Both the position numbers and the translations under genes were made by a program. DNA of 64,000 nucleotides, taken from Coprinopsis marcescibilis. Taxonomy: Eukaryota > Basidiomycota > Agaricomycetes > Agaricales > Psathyrellaceae. The notes beneath the pieces are model-generated. The model saw only the letters and a list, made by a program, of their open reading frames with translations. It was not told the DNA's origin and did not search any database. Below are positions 49,488 through 61,584 of this stretch, in pieces. Location: contig ML210181.1 of assembly GCA_004369085.1 (NCBI GenBank), positions 159,377 to 223,376 of the forward strand, read 5' to 3'. Within the stretch, counting starts at the first letter, position 1; each line of letters starts with the position of its first letter.

Positions 49488-51477
49488 TCAACGCCGGAAA
49501 TAATAAGAGGGGATCGGACACCCCTGAATTCTCTCTGCCTCACGAAAGACCTCTTCATGACCAACTATACATCAATCAGTATTACCGCACAAGCCACAGG
49601 ATAAATCCACGCGACGTACCCTGTTCATAACGTTCAGGACCCTTGTGAACTAGGTAATAAGCCACCACAGAAACCCAACTCAAAATCTCGATCCACATAC
49701 CAACTCTTCCAGTCTATACCCCTCGCTCTTAAACCTACATAACCAAAAGCCAGTACTTAATCAACACAGGGCCAGAGACACGCCAGGCATAGCCGCCACG
49801 CACCGTTTCCCTGGTACACCCGCATGATGCCCAAGCTTCACCAACAGCACGTCCATCAGGTACCCCAGCCCCGACGACTCGGGTTTATACCATGGTTCCC
49901 AGCGAAATCTATCCAACCGCATTAGCATTTTTCTTTAGCAAGAGGGGGTAACTTCAGAAAAAGGACATACATCGTAGGCCTAAACCGCTTTCCAAACGCC
50001 TCAACGCCTGGCAGACTCGCGTCCAAACCGCACAAAGGCTCAGATCGCGGCAGGAGCAACCACCTCTGCATGAACATCGACAAATACATAAGTCCCTTTG
50101 CGAGTAAGTGCATATACTGCGGCTGTGCTTCCCACCTATCAACCCATAGGGTATTAGTTACAGTCGGAAGGTACGGAGGGAGCACGTACATGAACGCCTC
50201 CCGCATTCGATCATCCATCAAACAGATAACGAGTCTTTCCACGAGCCGGCGCAGCCCAAAGCGTTCCGGAACGCCGACGACATTGTCCCAGAGCGTCACA
50301 TTCCCGATGATGTTGTTGATCTTGGTTGGTACCATATGTTTCTCCTCATACGCCTAAGTACCATTCGTATCCAGTTCAAAGAGAAGTTCGATCAATTACT
50401 CTTTCGACGAGAAGACGTAGAAATAGAGGACGCACCTGACACCATGTAGCAAGCTCCTCCATCGTGGCCGGAATATCCTGAATGCCCATTTTCCGACCAA
50501 GCTCAGCCCAGAAGATGAACACCGCCGCCCTTTCCAAAGGCGACAAAGCCCGCCAGCCATACCGGTCGATCATATTCTGCGGTATGCCATTAAACATCAC
50601 ATCTATTTAGTCAAGTGATTCAAGTGAAACATCAGTCACAAGAGAAACATACCAAAGGTCCAGACATAAACCCATAAAGCGTAAACAGGTAGTCATCGTT
50701 GCTCTGAGCATGGTGAGTACCGCCATAGACTAAATAAGCGCCCAACTCACAATCTTGTATTTTCCGTGCAAATAGTTGATCCGGGCGATTGCAATGTTGG
50801 TGCGAGGGTCTTGAGCGGGGGTACTGATGTCTGTCTTTAGAGAAATGTCGTGGAAGCCACTGAGTGGGCAAAAGGATGCGGTTGCTACAAATAGAGGTAG
50901 CGGATCAGTAAAGTTGGTTGTAAGGAAGATGTGTCTTACTGAGAAGGATCTCTGTCTGAGGGTAGAGTTTTATCAGTCGTGCGATGTAAAGTGAGAAGCA
51001 TGAGCGGAGAAAGAGAAACACGTACGTCCGCATACCTCCTCACTACTTTCTCAACCGTCGCCATCTCCTTTGTCGCGTAAAACAGCTTGGATACCGTAGG
51101 CTATCCCGGTCAGTTGAGCAACCACGGTTAGTTCCCATTCACAACGCTAATTGAGAGACCCCACGTACGATAGAGAACGTTCTAAGGATCCCAACCCCAT
51201 ACCCCGCTCCAAAAGCAAACGGCATATCCCACGCCGACGCAAGTTGCATGATCTTCTGCGCGTCATCCGGAGTCAACTCTCCTTTATCGAATTTGCGTTG
51301 ATACTGTTGGTGGACGGCGTTGTATCGGCGCCAGCGGAGAAGCTGTACAAGGGTCAGATACCCAAGGAAGAGGGTGAGGAGAACAATGCTGGTTGGGAGT
51401 GCGCGGAGGGAGCCTGGGATTAGGGAGATGATGGAGTCGACGAGCACCGTTGCGGTGTTCGGCTGGTTGGAAGACAT
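49488..51477 (-). CDS. MpaB/rubber-oxygenase-like protein, copy 4
   Basis: DUF2236 family in opposite orientation to copies 2 and 3. Start MSSNQPNTATVLVD at 51477; an in-frame ATG nine codons upstream is less likely. Membrane helix SIVLLTLFLGYLTLVQLLRW, then YNAVHQQYQRKFDKGELTPD. Later exons: INYLHGKYKI near 50760, NDDYLFTLYGFMSGP, RYGWRALSPLERAAVFIFWAE, KMGIQDIPATMEELATW, MVPTKINNIIGNVTL, FGLRRLVERLVICLMDDRMRE, WLLLPRSEPLCG, PWYKPESSGLGYLMD, FKSEGYRLEELGPERYE and GHEEVFREAERIQGCPIPSYYFRR, stopping at 49488. The ending SYY-R resembles copy 1 more than copies 2 and 3. Intact. Confidence 0.87.
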
Positions 51478-51554
51478 GGGTCTGATGGATATATGAGGCA
51501 CCAAGAACGGGTGTCAGGATGCAGGAAGCTAGAGGGAACCTGGGCAGCAGCCAC

Positions 51555-51563
51555 ATTTATATA
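51555..51563 (-). promoter_or_regulatory. TATA-like box of MpaB-like copy 4
   Basis: TATATAAAT on the minus strand, about 80 bases before ATG 51477. Confidence 0.45.
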
Positions 51564-52287
51564 CAATGCGGGAGGACATTTCGGGTTTCATGCTCCAGGC
51601 TCAACCAAATCGAAATCTTCTCAGCAGACCGATTGGGATAGGTTCCAAGAATGTAATGCTCGCCACTTCAACTTCATCGTTCGTCTTTCATGTTAAAATA
51701 TGAAGCCGATGGGGTGACTCTGGAGTCTGCAGCTCCAAGTCAACCATCAGCATAAGAGAGGCTCGTACGATTAATTAGTTGCTGAACTGGTTTCAGTTTC
51801 AGTTTGACAGGTAGAAAGCTTGGCGGTTGCGAGCGCTGAAGAAGTTGGAACGTATAAAACTAAAATATGGTACGTTTTTGAGTATTGGACTGCGGAGAGC
51901 ACCATTCAAGTAACTCGTGCCATCTTGGCGGTTGAAGGGGTTTCATGAGTCTGGAGATACAGATATAGAGACCGAGGTACCCGAGAGATGTTGCACCATT
52001 ACGGTAGAAAATAAACTGGAATAAATCCAGGAAGTCGTTCAAGAAGAAAGACAAAATGAGGCGAAGTTTTCGCGGGACAGTCTCGCGTTGCTTGACCATG
52101 TTAGGCGCGAAGCCCACAACCAAGTACGCACACACTCCGCACTCGGCTTGGCGGACCTTGTCCGACTTAACCTACGCCCCTAAGTTTGAGCCGGGTCATC
52201 TGGCAGATACTAACCACTGTTCTGACTACTGCTCACTGATATTAGTTCATGAATCACTGAAAACAACAAACGGCATTCACCCACCAT
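51564..52287. other. Divergent promoter region (MpaB-like copy 4 / ATG22)
   Basis: About 720 bases between two start codons. A minus-strand ORF at 51860-52135 has no recognised motif. Confidence 0.4.
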
Positions 52288-54571
52288 ATGCCAAGCTGCA
52301 CTACCACCGCGTACCAGCGGCATCTATTCGGATGGCTTTTATACGCGTTTGCTAGGTGTGTGCCCAAGATTGGGCAAATTTGAATGGTTGGGACTCTGCT
52401 TACGGTACAAAAACAGCGAAGTCTTCGTAATAGTATCCCTCACACTGTTCCTGCCCATCTGCCTCGAACAATTCGCGCGTGACAACGGTTTCCTTCTCCC
52501 TGACAAGACGCTAACATGCGTCGCCCTCGCCCCTCCAGTCGGCCCAACACTCTTAACATCATTATCGAATGTCACAGCAATTGCGACTGTGGTTGGAACA
52601 CCCGAAAGCCGTTGCGTGGTGAAACTGGGGTGGCTCTGGGTTGACACTGCCAGCTTCAGGTGAGTACACCATCCATGGGTCTATTACGACCTTGTGTATC
52701 ATGTGGAGGAGCAACTAACAAACAAACTGGGCTATTTTGCAGTCTATACGTCTATTCGATTTCAGTTGCGCTGCAAGCACTGACAGTCATCTCAATGGGT
52801 GGGATCGCAGACCACCGTACGTCTGTCCAGACTCCACATACCACTTGCTCAGGCTTTACTTATAACCAATAATTATAGCCCCCAACCGCAAGCGCCTCCT
52901 CATCTTTTTTGCGCTCCTCGGCTCCCTTTCCGCAATCTCCTTCCTCTTCCTCCCGTCCACATCCCCCCTCTGGCCTCTATGTGCGCCCCTCGCAATGTTC
53001 GCGAACGTGGGCTTCGGCGCGAGCATCGTGGCAATGAACGCGTACCTGCCGTTGCTGGCGCGAGAGGCACCGGAGGTTGTCGAGTTAAGGACTGCGATTG
53101 CCGAGGAGACGAACAAGGTTGAGGGTGTAGAGTCTGAATCGCGACTAGATTCAGAATTTTGCGGTACGACAGCCGCGGGGGAGGAGAGTGAGGCTCACGA
53201 CCAAGCGCCGTTATTGCTCTCTCACCACCAGCACCAGAATGGGCACTCGCAGCTTAATGGTGAAGGAGTCACGTCCGCTTCCTCCCCATCATCCCTCAAA
53301 ACCCTCCGCACAAAATACGAACAAACCCTCTCATCCACCACTGCTCGCATCTCCTCGCAGGGGATCGCAATAGGGTACATTAGTGGGATCGTGCTGCTCT
53401 GTTTCGCGCTTATACCCGTGACGCGGATGCATGGGAGCACTTTTGCGCTGCGGGTGGCCATTGGGGCGAGTGGATTGTGGTGGGCAGGGTTTACGGTGCC
53501 TGCCGCTTTTTTGTTGCCTGGTATTGGTGTACGGCCGGAAGCGTGTTCAGTTGGGGATGGGGATGAGGGTGTAGTTGCTTCGGATTTGGAGGGACTGTTG
53601 AGGGATGGGGGAGTGGAAGTGGGAGGAGAAGACGGGTGGGGCGAGGATCCTTTGAATCCGACGAGGAGGCTGCATAGGAAAGGTGTCGGGGAGCTGGATG
53701 AGGACTGGAGCATGAGGAGAGAGATTGGGAAGGCGTGGGTACGACTGATGAGGATGCTGAGGTGGAGCGAGATCACGAAGTTGAGGAATACATTTCGGTA
53801 CCTTGCGGCGTGGTTCTTGCTTTCGGATGGTGGGTATCTATTCATTGCTCCTTTTCCTTTTCTTTCCGTTGCTGCCAACCAAGCTAACCGCTATCTATGC
53901 AGGTTTCACAACAATAACATCCACCGCGCTCCTCTTCGCGAAAACCTCACTCAGCATGCCATCCTCGTCGCTCATCCTCATCGGGATCCTCACACCTCTC
54001 TCTGGTATTCTCGGTTCGCTCCTCTGGCCGAAGATCCAATCCCGCCTCGGATGGAGCAACCTACGAGTACTCATTTCTTTGATCGTGTTGGCGAGTTTGA
54101 TCCCAATGTATGGGTGTTTGGGCTTCTTCTTTGAAGGGAAAGCGCAAGATAACGGGGCGGAGGGTACCAGTACAGTGCAAGTAAAGTTTGGGGGGCTGAC
54201 GACACCGGGGGAGATGTATGCTCTAGCTGTGGTGTTTGGAGTGGTGTATGGGGCGTTCCAAGGGTACGCGCGAGCGTTTTATGCCGAGCTTATCCCACCT
54301 GGGGAGGAGGCGAGGTGGTATGGGTTGTTTTCGATTACGGATAAGGTGGGTGGTTTTGGATTTGTCCTTTTTTCTGACTGATAAAGTTTTCGGCACTCAG
54401 TCTTCCTCATTCATTGGCCCGCTTGTTGTAGGCCTCATTGCAGACATGACGGGTAACATTCGTTACGCATTCTTCTTCTTGTCGGCGATGATCTGGGCTG
54501 CATTGCCCATCCTCGCCAAGGTGGATGTGGAGCAGGGGAGGAAGGATGCAAGGAGGTATCGGTACGAGTAG
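52288..54571 (+). CDS. ATG22: ATG22 autophagy-related vacuolar amino-acid exporter
   Basis: MFS-like vacuolar membrane protein that exports amino acids from autophagic body breakdown. A short first exon (MPSCTTTAYQRHLFGWLLYAFA, from ATG 52288) splices at about 52352-52399 into SEVFVIVSLTLFLPICLEQF, restoring the GW-x-x-YAFASE signature of the family. Next come ARDNGFLLPD, LYVYSISVALQALTVISMGG, IADHPPNRKRLLIFFALLGS and MFANVGFGASIVAMNAYLPLL. A long acidic, hydrophilic loop (residues about 210-270) and a second loop rich in Gly/Asp precede GFTTITSTALLFAKTSL, FGVVYGAFQGYARAFYAELI and SSSFIGPLVVGLIADMTGNI. It ends RRYRYE. All expected helices are present. Confidence 0.92.
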
Positions 54572-54803
54572 AAATTGCCTAGTTATCATATGTGCTTGTC
54601 CTAGTTTTGCATACGCTATAGATTGCTGTCGTTTATAAATACTTTTTGTGCTCTGTATGGGAACAGAACCCGCGAGCTGGAAATGCTGTTCAGTGGCGGT
54701 GGCTGTGCACTAAATGGAGTGAACACGTCGCCACGTCGCGCTGTCATTTCGTCTTTACCACTTGTCCACTTCTGTTGCTCCTCGCCAATAGCAGCAGCAC
54801 ACC

Positions 54804-56597
54804 ATGGACTTTCTCCACAACCAGCTTGCCATTGTGCAAGGCCGACTCTCGTTTGTTACTACCGACCATATCGACTGGAAGCTCTACGTCCAGGCTTTTT
54901 CCTGGGCCGTAACCCTCTTTGAATCTTATCTCCTGCAAGTCTTTCATTCATTACAAGGAATTAACAACTCCAAAGGCCGCTGACACTAACATAACCTGTT
55001 TAACCTCCACCAGCCTCCGCCAATACCCCCTCTACAGCAAAACAGAACCGCCCGCCGCACTCAAAAAGGATTTCGAGCCCGGTGCATTCGAGAAATCGCA
55101 AGCGTACGGCAAGGACAAGGCTAAATTCGCCTTTGTCTCGGGACTCTACAAACAGACACTCGACTCTCTTTTGCTGCATTTCGGATTCTACGCATGGGCG
55201 TGGACTGCCGCTTCGAGTTTGGTGGGCAAGTTTGGTTACGGAGCTGATTATCAGGTGAGGGTCGACCGTCCGCTGTGCTGAGCATCGAATATGGAATATG
55301 GAATCATCGCCACTGACACAACGCACGCATCTCAGATCCCACAATCCATCGCCTTTGTCTTTGTGCTTTTCTTTGGGTCTACGATCCCTACCCTCCCACT
55401 GTCGGTGTACAGCACCTTTGTGCTGGAGGAGAAGCACGGGTTCAACAAAACGACGCCAGCGCTCTTTGTCGGTGACCTCGTCAAGTCCTGGGGTGTCGCA
55501 TTCTTCCTCGGCGCACCCTTCCTCGCCGTCTTCCTCAAGATCTTCCAGTGGGCAGGCGACAGATTCGTGCCTTGGCTCATGGCCTTCATGTACGTTCCCC
55601 TCATGTCTTCTGAACACCCGTCGACTCGAAACTCACACATTTATTCTAGGATTTCCTTCCAGCTGATCATGGTCGTCCTCTACCCCACCGTCATCCAACC
55701 TCTCTTTAACAAGCTCTCCCCGCTCGCCGACGGAGATTTGCGCAGCCGCATTGAGGCCCTTGCTTCCAAGCTCAAGTTCCCCCTCACCCACCTGTACGAA
55801 ATCGACGGATCGAAGCGCAGCTCGCATAGCAATGCTTACTTTTTCGGCTTGCCTTGGGTACGTGTCTGTATGTGTATATGTTTGGACTGGTGCTCATAGA
55901 TCCACAGAGCAAGCACATCGTCATCTTCGATACACTCATCCAGCAGAGCCAGCCTGAAGAAGTCGAAGCCGTTCTCGGTGAGCCCCCTTGCCCCTCATCC
56001 TAACGCCGGACGTAACTAACCACCCTCTAGCACACGAGCTTGGCCACTGGTTCTTCATGCACCCCACCCAAATGCTCCTCGTCTCCCAACTTCATATCTT
56101 CACCATCCTTGCCCTCTTCCCCGCTTTCCTGCACGCACCCCCCGTGCTCCTCTCCTTTGATTTCGCACCCTCCATCGCCAAAAACCCGCCGACGATCGTC
56201 GCCTTCCTCCTCTTCCAGATGATCCTGACACCAGTTGAGGCCGTTGTGAGCATCGGAATGAATGCGATTAGCCGCAAGTTTGAGTTTGAGGCTGATCGGT
56301 TCGCCGTCGAGTTGGAGGGACGGGTGAGGGAGAATCTGGGTGCGGAGAAGGCGGAGGGGATGGGTGATATGGGTGAGAGGCTTGGGAGGGCTTTGGTTAG
56401 CCTTCACGTCAAGAATTTGTCGACTGTTTGGGTTGATTGGTTGTAAGTTGTCCTCGTTCTCGTCCTGATGAGACTGGCGAACTCACAGGAACCCTTTTCG
56501 TTTTAGGTACTCTGCGTATCACCATTCGCACCCTACGTTGACGGAACGGTTGAAGGGTCTGGAGTACTACCAGGCTGCTAAGAGTAAGAAGGAGTAG
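54804..56597 (+). CDS. STE24: STE24 CAAX prenyl protease (M48 zinc metalloprotease)
   Basis: ER/inner nuclear membrane protease that cleaves farnesylated CaaX proteins, including mating a-factor-type pheromones, which basidiomycetes use. Start ATG 54804 (caccATGG context), MDFLHNQLAIVQGRLS. Exons give WKLYVQAFSWAVTLFESYL, LRQYPLYSKTEPPAAL, SIAFVFVLFFGSTIPTLPLS, VYSTFVLEEKHGFNKTT and LYEIDGSKRSSHSNAYFFG. The zinc site HELGH lies at about 56033-56047 (AHELGHWF), with the third ligand in FEFEADRFA (about 56281). It ends YYQAAKSKKE at 56597. Six or seven exons with short introns; length about 450, normal. Lies about 230 bases downstream of ATG22 on the same strand. Confidence 0.95.
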
Positions 56598-57063
56598 ACT
56601 GTTCGCTTGTTACAGTGCCTGGTCGTTGTCCGACTTATTTATCCCCCATCCATCCATCCATCCATCTCTTCGCACACCCACGCTATCCACTACAGCATTC
56701 AACGTTTGATGTTCAACCCTGGACCATGCTATCTAAGAGCCCTAGTGCCTGCATCTACTCCCTGTGTACAGCAGATGTATCACGTCGTTGATGCTACTGT
56801 TGCAGGGGTGGGGTACACGGCACCTCGTCATTTTCAAAAAGTGTATGATACAAATACTAGATAGTCACCATCTTATGCATATGTACTCGTTTACTCGCTG
56901 TTAGGATTCGGTTGTTCGATTGCTTTGGAATATATTAATATTCGTAGTTTGTGACAGGGGATTTATGGATCAAATGGGCGCTTTCAAGTTTCCGCATGGA
57001 CTTCGTGTAAACTCAAGGTGTCCGGCGAGAGGATTTGTGGAAACCCTACTTATACTTGGCGGA
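56598..57063. other. Convergent gap between STE24 and sugar transporter
   Basis: Holds both 3' ends and a CCAT microsatellite near its start. No gene seen. Confidence 0.5.
56646..56666. repeat. (CCAT)n microsatellite
   Basis: About five tandem ccat units in the STE24 3' untranslated region. Confidence 0.8.
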
Positions 57064-59641
57064 TTACGAGGACCCCTCGTGCTTCTCGTCCTCGCCCCTC
57101 CCCAACTGCAACTGTTCGACAACCTTCCCATGCGCCTCTTCGCCCAGATGCGGCTTCCACGAAGCCGAGCGCCAAGGTCGTATACCCGCTCTATAAAGTT
57201 CGTCCACCTACAATGATCGAGTATTTAGTCCAGCATACTACCGCAGTAATAACGATCACGCACCTCCTCCAGCGTCAGACCCTTGGTCTCGGGGATGAAC
57301 AAGAAGACATAGACGTATCCGAACAAAAGCATCCCAAAGAATATCATCAGGATGAGCGGGCCGATCCTGACAAGTATAACAAGTCTCAAGTCAGCAACTT
57401 CAACTTGGACTGAAAAATCGGCTATTCCCACTTTTCTGCGATCCTTGGTGCGAAAAACGAAAGCAAAAAGTTCCAGAACCAGTTGGTGGCGCTACCCAAC
57501 GCGATACCCTTTGGTCGTACGCGCAGCGGGAAGGATTCTCCCAAGTACACCCATCTACAAATTGCAAATCAGATCCACATATTCAATAGTTCGTTTGGCA
57601 AGAGAAAGAAGACTCACGGAGTTGGACCCCAGAATATCGAGAAACAAAAGACATGTAGGACTGCAAATGCAATCAGGGTGTCACCTAGTGTATCATGGTC
57701 AGTCATGATTCATTGTAGTCGACAACAAGGCGAGAGCGAGAGACGGTGCGCAGCTCACCTCCCTGAATGTTCTGCTTGGTCAACTCTTCGATCGGGGTGT
57801 CCTTATGCGCCAGAGTAAAGTGCCCAACCAGGCCCGCCTGCAGAATAGTAATAGGGCATGGTGTCAACAACATGTTTTCCGGAATTTAACTTGAAACGAC
57901 TTGCGATTATGGAGCAACCAGCTTCCAGTAATGCACCCGTGAGTAAGAGCTATCCCGCAGTCGTGTCAGTGAATCAAACTCACACCTGAGGTTTGGCTAT
58001 GAAACTTCACCTTTCGTCTTCCCCAAGTCTCTATCAACCTCTAACCGAACGAAAAAGGTGTCAATGTCAAATGGATGTTAAGCGCTCGACTATCACTCAC
58101 CAGCGCGGGGATGGTGCCAACCACGGATACAGCTCCCAAGATAACCTGGATCACGTACGGTGATATACTAAACACAAAACTCTTCTCAGTACAAGAACAC
58201 CAAAAGACGAGAAAGATTACCTCGTTCCTGCACTCTGGAAAAATGTGTCTCCATAATAATCTAGATGAACCACCCAATGAAATCAGCCAACTCTGACTCG
58301 TCTCTCACACACATCCTTAACCAAAAATATACATACAGTAAAAGTTCTGCCCGTTCAACTGCTGAACAAACTGGAGCATCATCCCATTGACCGTCCGCTT
58401 CCACAACATATTCCTGTCCGAGAAACATTCCGCCCAAGTAGCCTTCCCACCTTCGTTTTCCGCTCGGATGGCATAGTCAAGCTCGCCAACGAGCTCGTCC
58501 ACGATGGGGTTGGAGGGCGAGACGCCGTTGAGCCGGGCAATTACTGCGCGGGCCTCTGCGGGTCGCGAGGTACCTAGTAAATGTCGACTATGTAACAGGG
58601 GAATGCATATTGATGTTGGTGAGAGAAAGGGCTATAGAAACGGACAGGTACATACGGCGATTCGGGAAGGAAGAAGATCCCTGAGAGCATTATGAGACCC
58701 CATACCATCTGCAGACCGACTGGAATCCTCCATGATGCAGAGTTGGGGATGTTGTGAGTGGCAAGGTCAAAGACGTAGCTGATGAATAACCTGGGAGCCA
58801 CGCATTCGTTTATTCAACGATGCATATTCCACGTGCGAGAGTATGTAGCTCACCCCACGATAATCTGCAATTGGTAAAGCACAAGCAAAGTCCCGCGTAG
58901 CGCCTTGGGGGCTGTTTCTCCCGTGTACAGTCTGAAGTTCGAGAGCGACATTTAGTACAGGAGACCAGGTGGTGTTCGACGTCGACGACTCACGGAACGA
59001 TTGCTACAGGACAGTTTCATATCAATAAAAATCGAAAGGAATTCTGCTACCCACCTGAAAGAGCGCCTACACCCAGGCCAGCTATAAACCTCCCAAGCGT
59101 CATCTGGACAATCGAGGTTTCCGTGCTCGTCTGGACCGCGACTCCAACAGTGAAGATCCCTGACCATATGAGGATGGATCCACGGCGTCCGAGACTGTCT
59201 GAAGTGAAGGCTTGGGCCAGGGCTCCTCTATAATACATCCAGGATCACCACTATTTCTCTAGAAAGTCTTCGGGGAGCAACAGCCACCTACACAAATGTG
59301 CTTGAAAGTAGGGAGATTACACTGGTAAGCTTCACACTCAGATCCACAGGATGTTCTCAAGCTTACCCAGCAGACAAAAGGGACGTGATAATTGACTGCC
59401 TAGAGCTGGAAAGGAAGAACACGCCATCGGCATTTTGTTCTCCAAAACGACGAATAAAGTCTGGCATAATGAGGCATCCCTATCATGTTCCAAAGTTACC
59501 GTCCCGCCGGTGTCAAGCGTAACGAGATTTAACCCTTACCGATATGACGCCAATGTCGTATCCAAATAGAAATCCTCCAAACGCGATAAAAATTGCGAGG
59601 AGAATCGCAGAGCGGTTCGTTGGTTTAGGATGTTCGTCCAT
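57064..59641 (-). CDS. MFS sugar (hexose-type) transporter
   Basis: Twelve-helix proton/sugar symporter of the plasma membrane. Start [20 protein letters not shown] at 59641, then [14 protein letters not shown]. Further exons: [36 protein letters not shown] (the D-R-x-GRR loop), [21 protein letters not shown]-type region, the PESPR motif rebuilt across an intron near 58560-58665, [36 protein letters not shown] and [11 protein letters not shown] near 57270. It ends [17 protein letters not shown]...EGSS at 57064. Many short introns, some under 60 bases. The [12 protein letters not shown] segment (helix 7) resembles fungal hexose/quinate porters; the exact sugar cannot be told. Confidence 0.88.
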
Positions 59642-60180
59642 CTCAGCCTACCCTGTTTGTGGACAGAAAGGGGGAAAAGGGAATGCAAGGAAAGCCTTCG
59701 CTTCCTAATGTACGCTGTCAATGTCCATGCCTTTTGTCGTGATATCGATGAGAGAAAAGAACCCTCAGCCCGCTCAGGTCGCTCCCTCCGTCAGAAAAGA
59801 AGGGTGTCAAGCGACCCGTATTTTGAAGGTAAAAGACCATCTGATCACTGCTTTTACGAAATGGAAACTGCAAGGTGTGGGTTAAGAACCAAGAAACGCT
59901 TCGCGAAGTCATGAACTCTGTCTGCTGGTCAAATATTTCTCAGGCACATGTGACATCACCAGCGCCTAGACCTCAGGGGGCTGACCAACACGGCTTGCTA
60001 CCGTTGGCTACTTGCTCTTTGGATGAAGACTCGAGATCGCTAAACCTTTGAATTTGAACTAACTTGTAAAATGACTATCTCAGGTTGGGCCTCTTCGTAG
60101 GGAGTAGCATGGAGGGTGTAGAAAGCTGAACAGCGAATGCTTCCAAGCCATTCAAGCACGACAGTTCCGTACCCAGTACG
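59642..60180. other. Intergenic region upstream of the sugar transporter
   Basis: Transporter promoter and secreted protein B 3' end. No gene supported. Confidence 0.45.
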
Positions 60181-60987
60181 TCACCATTTAAGCGGTAAGA
60201 ATCCACGCCTCGCATCGTCCTCATCCAGTTTCTGCAGGGCATTCAACTGCATTCCATTCAGCCCATCCCCGTGGACAGCAGCCACCGAGCGGAACACATC
60301 CATCTTATCAGCCTTGATCCTACGTGTATCCCAATCAACCGCCTCAGCCTGATCCAAAAACATCACAACTCTCTCCGAATACGGCTTCGCTTCTTTTCCC
60401 TCCCCATCATATAGGTAGAAAACATCCGGTAGCACAGCTCTATCGCACTCAGAAGGCCGCGTAGGGGCGCTTGACAGGTCCTTTGCCACTGCACTCTGGC
60501 GACACAGGGGGGCATTCTTGAAATCATCGTGGCAGAAAGCCCAGAACACGCCATATACCGTCTTGGCACCGTCGTGCGAGAGACACCCGGGATCCACGCG
60601 GCTCGTGCGCGATGCTTCCCCGCAGACGAGAGCGTTTAACGCAGGGGCAATGGCCCATGCTGCTGGGCCCTCCGGGAGGTCGGAGAAGTGCGACATTGAG
60701 CCACTGTGGAATAGTTTCTACATGGATGAAAACAAGATTCAGTTTACCTTCTGGAAGTTCAAAGTAGGTTGAGTGAAGCGTACCGCCCTTGGTCCTGTTA
60801 TGGGCCCTTCGTAAACTCTACAGCATGAGCGCGGGACCATCCAGGTACATGCTGCTGCCCGGGTTGCTGGGTCGCAATTGGCAGACCCATCGTAAAGCAC
60901 TCCGACAGCGCCCTCGCATCCGCGCTGCGCTGCCGCATGGAGGGAAAGGATGGCAGGTGTCAGGAGAAAGGTGAAGGTAAATCGCAT
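60181..60987 (-). CDS. Secreted Cys-containing protein, copy B
   Basis: Paralog of the protein at 35991-36802 with the same two-exon structure and intron phase. Exon 1 (60987-60784) holds a signal peptide (MRFTFTFLLTPAILSLHAAA), QRGCEGAVGVLYDGSANC, DPATRAAACTWMVPRSCCRV and YEGPITGPRA. A 66-base intron (60783-60718) follows. Exon 2 gives KLFHSGSMSHFSDLPEG, SRVDPGCLSHDGAKTVYGVF, WAFCHDDFK, PDVFYLYDGEGKEAKPYSER, VVMFLDQAEAVDWDTRRIKA, AVHGDGLNGMQLNALQKLDE and ends RRGFLPLKW. The two copies share the DPGCLSHDGAKTV and DG-G-QLNAL cores and most cysteines but differ elsewhere, so the duplication is not recent. Function unknown. Confidence 0.8.
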
Positions 60988-61112
60988 GATGCACTCTGTA
61001 CTGAATGCCTCCCAATAACTGCCTTTTATTCACTTTGGTCGCCAGATGGCCTCCACGAATTCTCAAACCATAGACGCGACATGGTCACATCGGCGTAATT
61101 TAACGCCGTCTC

Positions 61113-61262
61113 GGATAAATAAAAGAAGCTCGTCCTTGTTCCAGACTTGCTAACTCAATGCAAAGAAGAGTTACAGTGCTCAAAAGAAGGTAGGCCTATC
61201 GCAGAGGGGTGTGGCTTGGGAATGTAAGTAGAAATTCAAATGAATTGGCTGGAAACCCCTTT
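61113..61262. repeat. Dispersed non-coding repeat, copy B
   Basis: Diverged partner of 35431-35580, same orientation on the + strand. It lies about 125 bases upstream of the secreted protein B start codon. Confidence 0.55.
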
Positions 61263-61551
61263 GTGAACGAATAGACAGGCAGACACTGGGACTTTTCCAA
61301 CCATCGTCAGCATTTGTTGGCTTAAATCGTCCCTTCTTATCATTTTCGCAATACTAGTTGTATCCTAGCTTCATAGCTTCAACAAGGCTCACAGGAACCC
61401 ACCAGCTGACTCGCCCTGGGGACGACAATGACGCCACCAGCGCTTATATATGGTCATCTTCAAAGCTTGCACGTCTCGTTGAAACCTAGCAGACGTATCA
61501 CCACTTCTCCGTCCACTGAGAGCGCAGGCGGCATCAAAATAGCCGATGATA

Positions 61552-61584
61552 GGTTGGTTGGTTGGTTGGTTGGTTGGTTGGTTG
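61552..61584. repeat. (GGTT)n microsatellite
   Basis: About eight uninterrupted ggtt units, likely length-variable between strains. Confidence 0.9.

Noticed and set aside
53222..53878. A 218-codon minus-strand ORF
   Set aside because: Antisense to the ATG22 loop region; Ser/Pro-rich shadow.
55000..55617. A 205-codon minus-strand ORF
   Set aside because: Lies wholly antisense to STE24 exons and introns; the plus-strand frame is unmistakable.
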